Assembly (NCBI GenBank): GCA_004558975.1
Contig: SFZB01000046.1
Location: forward strand, 1 to 7,949
Direction: 5' to 3'
Source of the DNA: a bacterium
Lineage (GTDB): Bacteria > Bacillota > Clostridia > Oscillospirales > CAG-272
Length of the DNA stretch: 7,949 nucleotides
Positions within the stretch are counted from its first letter, which is position 1. Every line of letters starts with the position of its first letter. A program made the translations under genes and the position numbers. The notes beneath the pieces were generated by a model. The model had not been told where the DNA came from. It worked only from the letters and a program-made list of their open reading frames with translations, and ran no database searches. This document shows positions 1 to 5,994 of this stretch, piece after piece.

Positions 1-150
1 CCATTCCTGTTTTATTTGGTTTGCTTTTTCGACAAGTGCTGAACGGCTAAAAGAAAGGAATAAATTTTCATTCCAATACATAACGACCTTTTCGCTTTCT
101 TCAACTCGTTCGCTCTGTTGTTCCCAATGCTTTTCGTTTGTGATTTTCAT
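1..150 (-). CDS. Unrecognised protein, N-terminal 50 residues only
   Basis: The reading frame starts at an ATG at 148-150 and stays open to the window edge, giving 50 residues. The start is supported by an AAAGGAG ribosome site (161-167) about 10 nt upstream. The visible part is soluble, charged and probably helical (many Glu, Lys and Gln, two Trp), with no signal peptide or membrane segment. Codons are strongly A/T-ending, unlike the GC-rich genes to the right. It lies 30 bp behind the PerR-like gene on the same strand with no terminator between, so the two are probably cotranscribed. I do not recognise a family from this fragment. The AT-rich codons suggest acquired DNA, which is an inference. 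Confidence 0.72.
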   Translation of the reverse strand, partial: MKITNEKHWEQQSERVEESEKVVMYWNENLFLSFSRSALVEKANQIKQEW

Positions 151-180
151 TTCAGTGGTTCTCCTTTCGCGCAAATCATG

Positions 181-570
181 TCAAATATTCTTCTTTCGGC
201 ATTCCGGGCAGATACCCGTGAACGCCACATCGCACAGGGTGAATTGCCCGCCGCGACTGTCTTTGATCGTATCAGGGAGCTGCGGGATAGCCGCCATATC
301 CACGTCGGATATTCTTTTACAGGTCATGCACTTCACATGGTAATGCGCCGCTATCGTGAAATCAAAACGATCTGCTTCTCCGGGCACCTCGATCTTGCGG
401 ATCTCGCCCTCCTCGGCAAGGATGTTCAGGTTGCGGTACACCGTCCCGCGTCCGACGGCGGGGAACTCAGCCCGCACCGCGCCGTACACATCGTCCGCCG
501 TTACATGGGTATGCAGCCGCCGCACGGTCTTCAGGACAATTTCGCGTTGTATGGTATGTCTTCTATCCAT
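181..570 (-). CDS. perR: PerR-like Fur-family metalloregulator
   Basis: A 129-residue Fur-superfamily repressor. An N-terminal winged helix (about 1-65, with VTADDVY and GTVYRNLNIL) is followed by a C-terminal dimerisation and metal domain. Compared with B. subtilis PerR the metal residues line up: H22 (PerR H37), D70 (D85), H76 and H78 (H91, H93) and D89 (D104), while C81/C84 and C121/C124 form the structural zinc site. Asp at the D104 position is typical of PerR rather than Fur. PerR proteins sense peroxide by iron-catalysed histidine oxidation and derepress oxidative-stress genes. I chose ATG 570, not ATG 600, because the predicted transcription start is near 599 and GGAAC precedes 570. 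N-terminal helix 1 is a little shorter than in B. subtilis PerR. PerR versus another Fur-type paralogue is not fully settled. Confidence 0.88.
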   Translation of the reverse strand: MDRRHTIQREIVLKTVRRLHTHVTADDVYGAVRAEFPAVGRGTVYRNLNILAEEGEIRKIEVPGEADRFDFTIAAHYHVKCMTCKRISDVDMAAIPQLPDTIKDSRGGQFTLCDVAFTGICPECRKKNI

Positions 571-605
571 AATAGTTCCGTTAATAGGACTGATTATCAA
601 TAGGT

Positions 606-634
606 ATTATATCCTGACAAAAGCCGTTTGTAAA
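606..634 (-). promoter_or_regulatory. Sigma-A promoter of the PerR-like gene, with A-tract UP element
   Basis: On the minus strand, TTTACA (629-634) and TATAAT (606-611) are separated by exactly 17 bp, a near-consensus pair. Just upstream of the -35 box the minus strand carries two A-runs (about 638-653), resembling an UP element. Transcription should begin near 599, leaving a ~29-nt leader before ATG 570. The leader contains TTGATAAT followed by an imperfect inverted CTATTAA, which could be an autoregulatory Fur/PerR-type operator, but the match is weak. Confidence 0.8.
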
Positions 635-677
635 GTCTTTTTTTGTTTTTTGGAAAAAAGCTGCAAAAGAAATGCAA

Positions 678-782
678 GTGACCGGTGCGGCTCCCGCTAA
701 AAACCTCCGGCGGATGGCGGAACACGCATGGGGGGACGCTGACCGCCCGCCGGGGGAGAGCCTCCGTTGCCGCACCGGTCAC
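678..782. repeat. 105-bp element with 14-bp perfect inverted ends
   Basis: The ends, 678-691 (GTGACCGGTGCGGC) and 769-782, are perfect reverse complements over 14 bp. Inside, 704-713 (CCTCCGGCGG) pairs with 747-756 over 10 bp with one G-T wobble, and 717-720 pairs with 743-746. The whole element can thus fold into one long, interrupted hairpin on either strand. There is no coding potential. It lies between the terminator at 797-830 and the PerR promoter. It could be a palindromic intergenic repeat, a small non-autonomous element or a structured RNA; the sequence alone does not decide. Confidence 0.6.
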
Positions 783-784
783 AC

Positions 785-830
785 AAAAAACGACAGGCGG
801 GGTCAGGCGCTTAGAAACGCCTGACCCCGC
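785..830 (-). terminator. Hairpin terminator after the XRE-lipoprotein operon
   Basis: A perfect 13-bp stem, 797-809 (GCGGGGTCAGGCG) with 818-830, closes an 8-nt loop. On the minus strand six T's (785-790) follow 6 nt past the stem. It sits about 90 nt beyond the lipoprotein stop codon, as expected for an intrinsic terminator. The gap between stem and T-run is longer than ideal. Confidence 0.7.
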
Positions 831-922
831 AAGACGGAACCTACCAAATCCGTAACGGATTTTGTGAAACAAAGAACTGAAAAATGCAGATGCCGATGCT
901 GCACTGCCCCTGTCGATTCACT
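831..922. other. Non-coding spacer with 17-bp palindrome and 11-bp direct repeat
   Basis: Positions 846-862 are a palindrome (AAATCCGT, A, ACGGATTT). TGCAGATGCCG occurs at 885-895 and again at 931-941, the second copy inside the last codons of the lipoprotein gene. On the minus strand this is the 3' untranslated stretch between the lipoprotein stop and its terminator. I see no gene here. Confidence 0.5.
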
Positions 923-1255
923 TCAAGGAGTGCAGATGCCGCACGGAGTATAGCCGCGCACGATGGCAGTATCCCGCGTACCGCGGAGCGTGACCTTGTT
1001 CGCGGGGTTCATCAGGGGGATACGGTTGCAGTCGGGGCGGTGAAAGACCCCGGTGGAGGCATTGCCGATGTAATAGCCGAGGGCAGGCTCCGGCGCGATG
1101 TCGGTGCCGCTGTTCCGCCCGGCGGCGGTATTGCTTTCCCGAGCGGGGGCGTCGGTCTCTCCCGAGGAGGAGCAGGAAATCAGACAGGGGCAGACGACAG
1201 AGACAAGGAGCGAGACGAGCAATAAACAGACGATGAATGTTTTCTTACAGAACAT
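923..1255 (-). CDS. Small lipoprotein with Ada-like zinc-binding domain
   Basis: A 110-residue protein beginning with a lipoprotein signal peptide: KK at 4-5, a hydrophobic core at about 7-24 and lipobox LISC with the lipidated Cys28, followed by a Ser-rich linker to about residue 58. The C-terminal ~50 residues begin with YYIGN and carry FHRPDC and CGIC motifs. H72, C76, C105 and C108 could bind one zinc ion, as in Ada-type zinc domains and the similar C-terminal domain of some secreted nucleases. No nuclease or methyltransferase domain is present. AGGTG precedes ATG 1255, and only 3 bp separate it from the XRE gene stop, so the two are probably one operon. The protein should be anchored outside the membrane; ligand and role are unknown. 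Confidence 0.8.
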   Translation of the reverse strand: MFCKKTFIVCLLLVSLLVSVVCPCLISCSSSGETDAPARESNTAAGRNSGTDIAPEPALGYYIGNASTGVFHRPDCNRIPLMNPANKVTLRGTRDTAIVRGYTPCGICTP

Positions 1256-1258
1256 GAT

Positions 1259-1483
1259 CTACACCTCAATGAGTGTTTCGACACTGTCCGGGATATAGGC
1301 GACGATCTCCTCCGGGCGGCAGTTGAGAATCGTGCAAAGATCGTTGAGCGTGACGGTCGTAATTGCCTGATTATGTTTCAAGCGATTGATGAGCCCACGA
1401 CTGACACCATGATAGGTGATGAGTTGATAGGTGCTGATTCCCCGCTTACGCATAGTCTCATAGAGCGGCGTGTAGACAATCAT
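1259..1483 (-). CDS. Small XRE/Cro-type helix-turn-helix regulator
   Basis: A 74-residue protein that is essentially one Cro/C1-type DNA-binding domain: TPLYETMRKRGIST, then the helix-turn-helix at about residues 18-38 (YQLITYHGVSRGLINRLK), then LNDLCTILNCRPEEIVAYIP, typical of the short HTH_26/Cro-like group. The open frame runs much further upstream, but the domain begins at ATG 1483 and longer starts would run through the inverted-repeat operator region. The ribosome site is weak (GCGGA just ahead of the ATG). The gene lies 3 bp ahead of the lipoprotein gene. Four TGAGCAT half-sites upstream are its likely operators and suggest autoregulation, which is an inference. Confidence 0.85.
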   Translation of the reverse strand: MIVYTPLYETMRKRGISTYQLITYHGVSRGLINRLKHNQAITTVTLNDLCTILNCRPEEIVAYIPDSVETLIEV

Positions 1484-1512
1484 TCCGCGTATCTTCGTTT
1501 CCGCATTTGCAC

Positions 1513-1542
1513 TTGAGCATTTATATGATAAGCTATGCTCAA
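1513..1542. promoter_or_regulatory. Inverted-repeat operator 1 upstream of the XRE gene
   Basis: TTGAGCAT (1513-1520) and ATGCTCAA (1535-1542) are perfect 8-bp inverted repeats with centres 22 bp apart, two helical turns. The AT-rich 14-bp spacer contains, on the minus strand, TATCAT and TATAAA as possible -10 boxes, but I find no good -35 box. A dimeric regulator bound here would cover the XRE start region, about 30 bp upstream of ATG 1483. Confidence 0.65.
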
Positions 1543-1588
1543 AAATCGGAAAATCCCCTATCTTTCGATAATTTCTCATCATTGGATA

Positions 1589-1609
1589 ATGCTCATTTTT
1601 TTTGAGCAT
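1589..1609. promoter_or_regulatory. Inverted-repeat operator 2 upstream of the XRE gene
   Basis: ATGCTCA (1589-1595), seven T's, then TGAGCAT (1603-1609): the same 7-bp core as operator 1 but with the half-sites facing the other way and centres 14 bp apart. On the minus strand it lies just downstream of a TTGACG hexamer (1612-1617). Four copies of one half-site within 97 bp point to a specific DNA-binding protein, most simply the adjacent XRE protein. Confidence 0.6.
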
Positions 1610-1634
1610 ATCCGTCAAAACGCAACCGACGGCA

Positions 1635-1671
1635 AAAGAAAAACGGCGGCACGACTGAAATCGTGCCGCCG
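1635..1671 (-). terminator. Intrinsic terminator of the HAD phosphatase gene
   Basis: An 11-bp perfect stem, CGGCGGCACGA (1644-1654) with 1661-1671, closes a 6-nt loop. On the minus strand it is followed directly by TTTTTCTTT (1635-1643). It lies 32 bp after the HAD stop codon and isolates that gene from the XRE operon downstream. The plus-strand flank is also T-rich (1677-1690), so weak activity in the other direction is possible. Confidence 0.85.
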
Positions 1672-1703
1672 GGCGGTTTTGTTTTGATTTTCGGTTCGTC
1701 GGT

Positions 1704-2351
1704 TTAGGCGAGGAGGTAATCGGCGAGCGCTTCCGGCGTCTCGAAGAAGGTATCGGCGCCGCAGGCGACGAGTTCCTCCCGCGTGCGGAAGCCCCAGAGG
1801 ACGGAGAGGCAGGGGAGAGCGGCGTTCTTTGCCGTCTCGTAGTCAATATTGCTGTCGCCGACATAGGCGGCTTCCGCACGGTCGACACCGAGTTTCTCGA
1901 GCGCGAGCCACACGCCGTCCGGGGCGGGTTTGCGCTTGACCGCCGGGCTGTCACCGACGACGAGCGGAATGTCGGGGAAGAGGTCGTGAATGAGTTCGTC
2001 TGCCGCACTCTGGATTTTATTGGTGACGACGGCGGTCTTGCACCCCGCCTGACGGAGCCGCGCGAGCAGGTCGCCAATCCCGGGGTACGGGGCGGTCAGA
2101 TCCATGCAGTGCGCTTCGTAATAGGGGCGGAAGCAGTTGAACACGTCCTCGAACTGCGGGTTGTCCTCCCCGCCCGGCAGCGCCTTTGCCACCATATAGC
2201 GCACCCCTCTGCCGGCGAAGTGCTTCATCTCCTCCGTCGTGCGGGCGGGGTAGCCGAACGCCGTGAGCGCGTGGTTGGTGGCGTTCTTCAGATCCTCGAT
2301 CGTATTGAGTAGGGTGCCGTCCAGGTCAAAAATGACTGCTTTGTATTTCAT
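1704..2351 (-). CDS. HAD-superfamily phosphatase, phosphoglycolate phosphatase-like
   Basis: A 215-residue cytosolic HAD hydrolase of the Gph/PGP type. Motif I is FDLDGT with nucleophile D9 and acid/base D11; a helical cap spans about 15-85; motif II is VVTN (T110, N111); motif III is K141 in KRKPAPD; motif IV is VGDSNID with D166 and D170. The length and KPxPD motif fit phosphoglycolate or small phosphoester phosphatases, but HAD substrates cannot be read from sequence. ATG 2351 has GAGG about 8 nt upstream and the family begins here; the frame continues upstream, but that part overlaps the promoters and the metallopeptidase gene. It is a single-gene unit with its own promoter and terminator. 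Confidence 0.9.
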   Translation of the reverse strand: MKYKAVIFDLDGTLLNTIEDLKNATNHALTAFGYPARTTEEMKHFAGRGVRYMVAKALPGGEDNPQFEDVFNCFRPYYEAHCMDLTAPYPGIGDLLARLRQAGCKTAVVTNKIQSAADELIHDLFPDIPLVVGDSPAVKRKPAPDGVWLALEKLGVDRAEAAYVGDSNIDYETAKNAALPCLSVLWGFRTREELVACGADTFFETPEALADYLLA

Positions 2352-2382
2352 CGGTATGCCTCTGTTTCTTTTTTTCGGGTAC

Positions 2383-2411
2383 ATTGTACCATAGATGAGC
2401 GCCCGGCGCAA
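2383..2411 (-). promoter_or_regulatory. Sigma-A promoter of the HAD phosphatase gene
   Basis: On the minus strand, TTGCGC (2406-2411) and TACAAT (2383-2388) are separated by 17 bp. The predicted start near 2376 gives a leader of about 25 nt before ATG 2351. It is back-to-back with the metallopeptidase promoter. Confidence 0.7.
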
Positions 2412-2448
2412 GCGTAAAAAATGAATAACGCCGTTTCGTTTTGCATCA

Positions 2449-2477
2449 TTGCGCGCACGGTGCGCTTGTGCTACAAT
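2449..2477 (+). promoter_or_regulatory. Sigma-A promoter of the YgjP-like metallopeptidase gene
   Basis: TTGCGC (2449-2454) and TACAAT (2472-2477) with a 17-bp spacer: both boxes and the spacing are identical to those of the divergent HAD promoter. Transcription should start near 2484, about 47 nt before ATG 2531. Confidence 0.7.
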
Positions 2478-2530
2478 AAGAATATTCAGCGGGCGCACGC
2501 TCGCATCGCGGAGAGAGGTGGGAGAGACGC

Positions 2531-3241
2531 ATGGAACCGGAGAAAAGCATCCGCGTGATACGGAAGAAAATCCGGCATACCTATCTGCGCGTGTATCCGA
2601 ACGGGGAAGTGGTCGTGACGGCGCCGCGCGGTACCTCCGACGAGGCAATCGGACGGCTCCTCTCGGAGCGGGCGGACTGGATACGCGCCCATGTCGCGGC
2701 GGCGCGGGAGCGGACGGCGGAACGGCTCGCGCTGACCTCGGGGGAGCGCGTCTATCTCTTCGGGGAGCCGCTGACGCTCTTCCTTGCAAGCAAGCCGGGA
2801 CGCCCCGCCGCAAGGCGCGAAGAGGAGAGACTATTGCTTCTGCTCCCGGGCGGCGAGGGGGCAGACTACGCCGTGCGGCGGTCGCTCCTGTTTCGCTTTT
2901 ATGAGCGGGCGCTCACCGAGCGCGTGCGGGAGCGCCTGCCGTCCCTCGAGCGGGCGGTCGGCAGGTCGGCGAACCGCGTCGGCATTCGCCTTATGCGCTC
3001 CCGCTGGGGGAGTTGCACGCCCGCGACGGGGGCAATCCGGCTGAATCTCACGCTTGCGTGGTATCCCCCGGAATGCCTCGATCTTGTCCTCGCGCACGAA
3101 CTCACGCATCTGTGGGTGGCAGGGCATGGCGAATCGTTCTATCGGCGGCTCGACCGCGCGTATCCGGCACGGCGGGAGACGGAGGAGATACGGAAACGGT
3201 TCCCCGCCTGTCCGTTTGAAGAAATGCGCGGAGAATCATAA
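2531..3241 (+). CDS. YgjP-like (DUF45) zinc metallopeptidase
   Basis: A 236-residue protein of the YgjP/DUF45 family, related to M48/WLM-type metallopeptidases. The N-terminal half (about 1-100) has the usual IRVIRKK, RVYPNGEVVVTAPRG and a helix ending in W50. The catalytic half has RWGSC (158-162), then AHELTHLWVAGHGESFY with H189, E190 and H193 as the HExxH site and H199 as the likely third zinc ligand. There is no signal peptide or membrane span, so it is cytosolic. GGGAG stands about 8 nt before ATG 2531. Physiological substrates of this family are poorly known. The gene is transcribed alone from its own promoter and converges on mtnN, with a shared hairpin between them. GC-rich with many Arg codons, as in the neighbouring core genes. 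Confidence 0.9.
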   Translation: MEPEKSIRVIRKKIRHTYLRVYPNGEVVVTAPRGTSDEAIGRLLSERADWIRAHVAAARERTAERLALTSGERVYLFGEPLTLFLASKPGRPAARREEERLLLLLPGGEGADYAVRRSLLFRFYERALTERVRERLPSLERAVGRSANRVGIRLMRSRWGSCTPATGAIRLNLTLAWYPPECLDLVLAHELTHLWVAGHGESFYRRLDRAYPARRETEEIRKRFPACPFEEMRGES

Positions 3242-3281
3242 AAATGACCGGGCGGAGCCTGTTTTCTTGGCTCCGCCCGGT
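3240..3281 (-). terminator. Hairpin terminator between convergent genes
   Basis: A perfect 13-bp stem, ACCGGGCGGAGCC on one arm (3247-3259 with 3269-3281), closes a 9-nt loop. On the minus strand it is followed by CATTTTTA, so it should end the FAD-luxS-mtnN transcript, 104 nt past the mtnN stop. On the plus strand there is no T-run, so it may only partly stop ygjP transcription. The A-run overlaps the ygjP TAA stop. The 3282-3385 stretch holds nothing I recognise. Confidence 0.8.
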
Positions 3282-3385
3282 ATGTTACTCAATGTCGAAG
3301 GCAGAATCGTGTGTTGCCGCGGGCGGCGTTACGTCCGCTCTTGTCGGCGCGATGCGCGGTGCGATTCTTCGAAACTTCCCGCCGC

Positions 3386-4084
3386 TTATGCGTGCAGAGA
3401 CGCGAGGTAGGCGCGCACAATGTGCTGGCATTTCTCCGCCGCGAGTTTAGCGAAAGTGGGATAATCGAGTGGCGCCGAGCCGTCCGCGCTGTCCGAGATG
3501 ACGCGCAGAACCGCTACGGGTACGCCCGCGGCATACGCCGCGTGGGCGATTGCCGCCCCCTCCATTTCGCAGGCGAGCGCGGGGAAATACGAGAGGATCG
3601 CTGCTTTCGCGTCCGCCCCGGCGACGAAACGGTCGCCCGTCGCCACCATGCCGGTATGCGGTACTTCTCCGCACGCCTCGACGGCGCAGATCAGCGCCGC
3701 GACCGTCTCCCTGTCGGCGGGGAGTTCCACCAGTTCCTGCCCCCGAATCTGGAGCAGTCCGCGGGGCTCTCCGAACGGGGTGGTGTCCATATCGTATTCC
3801 ACGAGCGAGGTCGCGACGACGACGTCGCCCTGTGCGAGACCTTCCGCGAGCGCACCCGCGACGCCGGTATTGATGAGCCGGTCGGGGTGATAGAGGAGCG
3901 ACATGGTGCCCGCCGCGAGGGCGGCGTTGACTTTACCGACCCCGGCGCGGGTGATGACAACGGGTTCTCCCTCGAGCGTCCCGCGGTAAAAGGTCATGCC
4001 GAGGTGCGTTTCGGCTTCTGCGTCCGTGAGGGCGGCGACGAGATGCGTCACTTCGCTTTCCGTCGCGCCGATGAGACCTGTCAT
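3386..4084 (-). CDS. mtnN: 5'-methylthioadenosine/S-adenosylhomocysteine nucleosidase
   Basis: A 232-residue cytosolic enzyme (Pfs/MtnN) that hydrolyses S-adenosylhomocysteine to adenine and S-ribosylhomocysteine, and methylthioadenosine to adenine and methylthioribose. Against E. coli MtnN the catalytic residues are kept: E11 (E12) in GATESEV, E175 (E174) in CEMEGAAIAH and D198 (D197) in ISDSAD; INTGVAGAL matches the ribose/phosphate-side loop. Length is normal for the family. AGGAGG lies 7 nt ahead of ATG 4084, inside the end of luxS, and the start overlaps the luxS stop as ATGA, so the two are probably translationally coupled. Its product S-ribosylhomocysteine is the substrate of LuxS. Confidence 0.96.
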   Translation of the reverse strand: MTGLIGATESEVTHLVAALTDAEAETHLGMTFYRGTLEGEPVVITRAGVGKVNAALAAGTMSLLYHPDRLINTGVAGALAEGLAQGDVVVATSLVEYDMDTTPFGEPRGLLQIRGQELVELPADRETVAALICAVEACGEVPHTGMVATGDRFVAGADAKAAILSYFPALACEMEGAAIAHAAYAAGVPVAVLRVISDSADGSAPLDYPTFAKLAAEKCQHIVRAYLASLHA

Positions 4085-4551
4085 GCGTTTTCCTCCTTGG
4101 TCGGATAGTCAAAGCGCGCGCCGCGCGCGAGCAGGGCGTTGAGGTATGAGGCGCATTCTGCTTTGGCGGCGTCGAGACTCAGCCCCCGGTAGTTGCCGCA
4201 CATCTTGCGCTTGGCGCCGAACATTTCCGTGACGTCGGGGACGTGACGGAGCGTCTCGACGAGCAGGCGGTAGACGTCCTCCGGGGACACCGTGTCGCGC
4301 ACGAGTAGATAGAAGCCGGTGCGGCACCCCATGGGCCCGAAATAGACGATTTCGTCACCTCGCGCGCTGTTGCGTAGGAGCGTCGCGAGGATATGCTCGA
4401 CCGAGTGCATCGTGAGGTTCGACATATAGTTGCCCGCGTTCGGGCGGCGGGTGCGGAGGTCGTAGGTCACGACGTCGCCGTCGATCCGCGAGATGTACAT
4501 GCCGGGTTCGATCAGGTCATGGTCGACCGAGAAACTGGCGATCGTTTTCAT
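4081..4551 (-). CDS. luxS: S-ribosylhomocysteine lyase (AI-2 synthesis)
   Basis: A 156-residue LuxS. It splits S-ribosylhomocysteine into homocysteine and 4,5-dihydroxy-2,3-pentanedione, the AI-2 precursor. Metal ligands are H49 and H53 in MHSVEHILAT and C118 in MCGNYRG; E52 is the general base and C76 in GPMGCRTGFYL the catalytic Cys, matching E57 and C84 of the B. subtilis enzyme. Length is normal. It begins 7 nt after the stop of the FAD gene, with a distant GAGG inside that gene's end, and its own stop overlaps mtnN. The pairing with mtnN in one operon supports a main role in recycling SAH; use of AI-2 as a signal is not shown, as no receptor gene is present. Confidence 0.97.
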   Translation of the reverse strand: MKTIASFSVDHDLIEPGMYISRIDGDVVTYDLRTRRPNAGNYMSNLTMHSVEHILATLLRNSARGDEIVYFGPMGCRTGFYLLVRDTVSPEDVYRLLVETLRHVPDVTEMFGAKRKMCGNYRGLSLDAAKAECASYLNALLARGARFDYPTKEENA

Positions 4552-4558
4552 GGTTGCG

Positions 4559-5971
4559 TCACGCCTCTTCGGCGAGTTCTTTCTCCCGGAGTTTTCTGCC
4601 CATGAGGACGCCCATGACGGACGCCATCATCAGACCGCGCGTCCACCCGGACGAGTCGCCGAGACAATGGAGCCCGCGGACGTTGGTCTCGAGGTTGGCA
4701 TCCATTTTGACGCGGTTGGAATAGAACTTGAGTTCGGGAGAGTAGAGCAGTGTCTCAGTCGAGGCGAAGCCCGGGACGACGATATCGACCGACTGAATGA
4801 AGTTGATGATGTTCGTCATCGCGCGGTAGGGCATCGCGGCGGTGATATCGCCCGCGACGGCGTCCGGCAGAGTGGGGCGGACGTTCGACTGCGAGAGTTC
4901 CTTCGGCCAGGTGCGCTTACCGTCGAGGATATCACCGAAGCGCTGGACGAGGATATGACCGGCGCCGAGCATATTCGTCAGTTCACCGACCTTCTGCGCG
5001 TAGGCGATCGGCTGATTGAAGGGATACGAGAAATTGTGCGAGCAGAGAATCGACACGTTGGTGTTTCCGCTCTTGAGATCTTTATAGGAGTGACCGTTGA
5101 CGACGGCGAGGTTGTTGTCGTAGTTCTCCTGGCTGACAAAACCCCCCGGGTTCTGGCAGAAAGTACGCACCTTGTTCTTGAAGGGGCGGGGGTAGCCGAT
5201 GAGTTTGGATTCATACAGCACGCGGTTGACCTCTTCCATGACCTCGTTACGCACCTCGACGCGCACGCCGATATCGACCGTGCCGGGCTGGTGCGCGACG
5301 TCGTACTCCGCGCAGAGTTTCTCGAGCCAGTCGGCGCCGCGGCGCCCGGTCGCGATGATGGTCGCGCCCGCCTCGATCTCGCGCGTGTCCTTGCCGTTCG
5401 TGACGACGACCCCGCGGCAGACGTTCCCGGTCAGGAGCAGGTCGTCGCATTCGTAGCCGAACATCATGTCGACGCCGTTCTGCTGGAGGTAGTGTTCGAT
5501 CGCGAGGTAGATGTCCTGTGCCTTTTCGGTGCCGAGGTGGCGGATCGGGCAGTCGACGAGTTTCAGCCCCGCGTGAATGGCGCGTTTACGGATCTCCTTG
5601 ACTTTATCGGGGTCGGAGACGCCCTCGACGTGTTCGTCGGCGCCGAATTCCAGATAGATCCTGTCGGCGTAGTCGATGAGTTCGACGGCGAGATCCTCAC
5701 CGATGAGCGACGGCAGGTCACCGCCGACCTCGGGGGAGAGAGACAGTTTCCCGTCCGAGAAAGCGCCCGCACCGGAGAAGCCGGTGGTGATATGGCAATA
5801 GGGTTTGCAGTTCACGCACTCTTTCGTCTTGCTCTTGGGGCAGCGACGTTTTTCAATCGGCTGACCCTTTTCGACGATCAGAATGGACTGTTTGGAGCCT
5901 TGACGGAGCAGTTCGATGGCGGTGAAGATGCCGGCAGGTCCGGCACCGACGATAACAACATCGTATCTCAT
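4559..5971 (-). CDS. FAD-dependent dehydrogenase, COG2509 type
   Basis: A 470-residue flavoprotein. A Rossmann dinucleotide site opens the protein (DVVIVGAGPAGIFTA, GxGxxG at 9-14); GFSGAGAFSDGKLSLS (64-79) is the hallmark segment of the family, IIATGRRGADW is the second FAD loop, and GLHCLGDSSGWTRGLMMAS near the C-terminus is the closing FAD motif. A cysteine cluster C44-x7-C52-x2-C55-x3-C59 precedes the GAGAFSDGK segment. Members are annotated as NAD(P)/FAD-dependent oxidoreductases with unproven substrates. ATG 5971 was chosen because AGAGG lies 8 nt upstream; earlier in-frame starts lack a ribosome site. It is first gene of the luxS-mtnN operon. No transmembrane span or signal peptide is visible. 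Confidence 0.92.
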   Translation of the reverse strand: MRYDVVIVGAGPAGIFTAIELLRQGSKQSILIVEKGQPIEKRRCPKSKTKECVNCKPYCHITTGFSGAGAFSDGKLSLSPEVGGDLPSLIGEDLAVELIDYADRIYLEFGADEHVEGVSDPDKVKEIRKRAIHAGLKLVDCPIRHLGTEKAQDIYLAIEHYLQQNGVDMMFGYECDDLLLTGNVCRGVVVTNGKDTREIEAGATIIATGRRGADWLEKLCAEYDVAHQPGTVDIGVRVEVRNEVMEEVNRVLYESKLIGYPRPFKNKVRTFCQNPGGFVSQENYDNNLAVVNGHSYKDLKSGNTNVSILCSHNFSYPFNQPIAYAQKVGELTNMLGAGHILVQRFGDILDGKRTWPKELSQSNVRPTLPDAVAGDITAAMPYRAMTNIINFIQSVDIVVPGFASTETLLYSPELKFYSNRVKMDANLETNVRGLHCLGDSSGWTRGLMMASVMGVLMGRKLREKELAEEA

Positions 5972-5994
5972 AAGCGACCTCTTTCTCATTTCTC

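Noticed and set aside
118..603. 161-codon plus-strand open frame
   Set aside because: Antisense to the PerR-like gene, with no ribosome site and no family motif.
578..603. Canonical Fur/PerR box in the perR leader
   Set aside because: TTGATAAT is a fair half-site, but the opposite half matches the 7-1-7 consensus at few positions, so it is only mentioned as a possibility.
1484..2077. Long N-terminal extension of the XRE frame
   Set aside because: It would read through a terminator and two operator-like inverted repeats and overlap the HAD gene in another frame; the HTH domain is complete from ATG 1483.
2352..2813. N-terminal extension of the HAD phosphatase
   Set aside because: It overlaps both divergent promoters and the metallopeptidase gene; the Arg/Pro-rich translation is not HAD-like, and the family starts at ATG 2351.
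3282..3385. Small gene between mtnN and its terminator
   Set aside because: An open minus-strand frame exists but has no start codon or ribosome site.
3311..4108. 265-codon plus-strand open frame
   Set aside because: Antisense shadow of mtnN, which has complete catalytic motifs, a ribosome site and an operon position.
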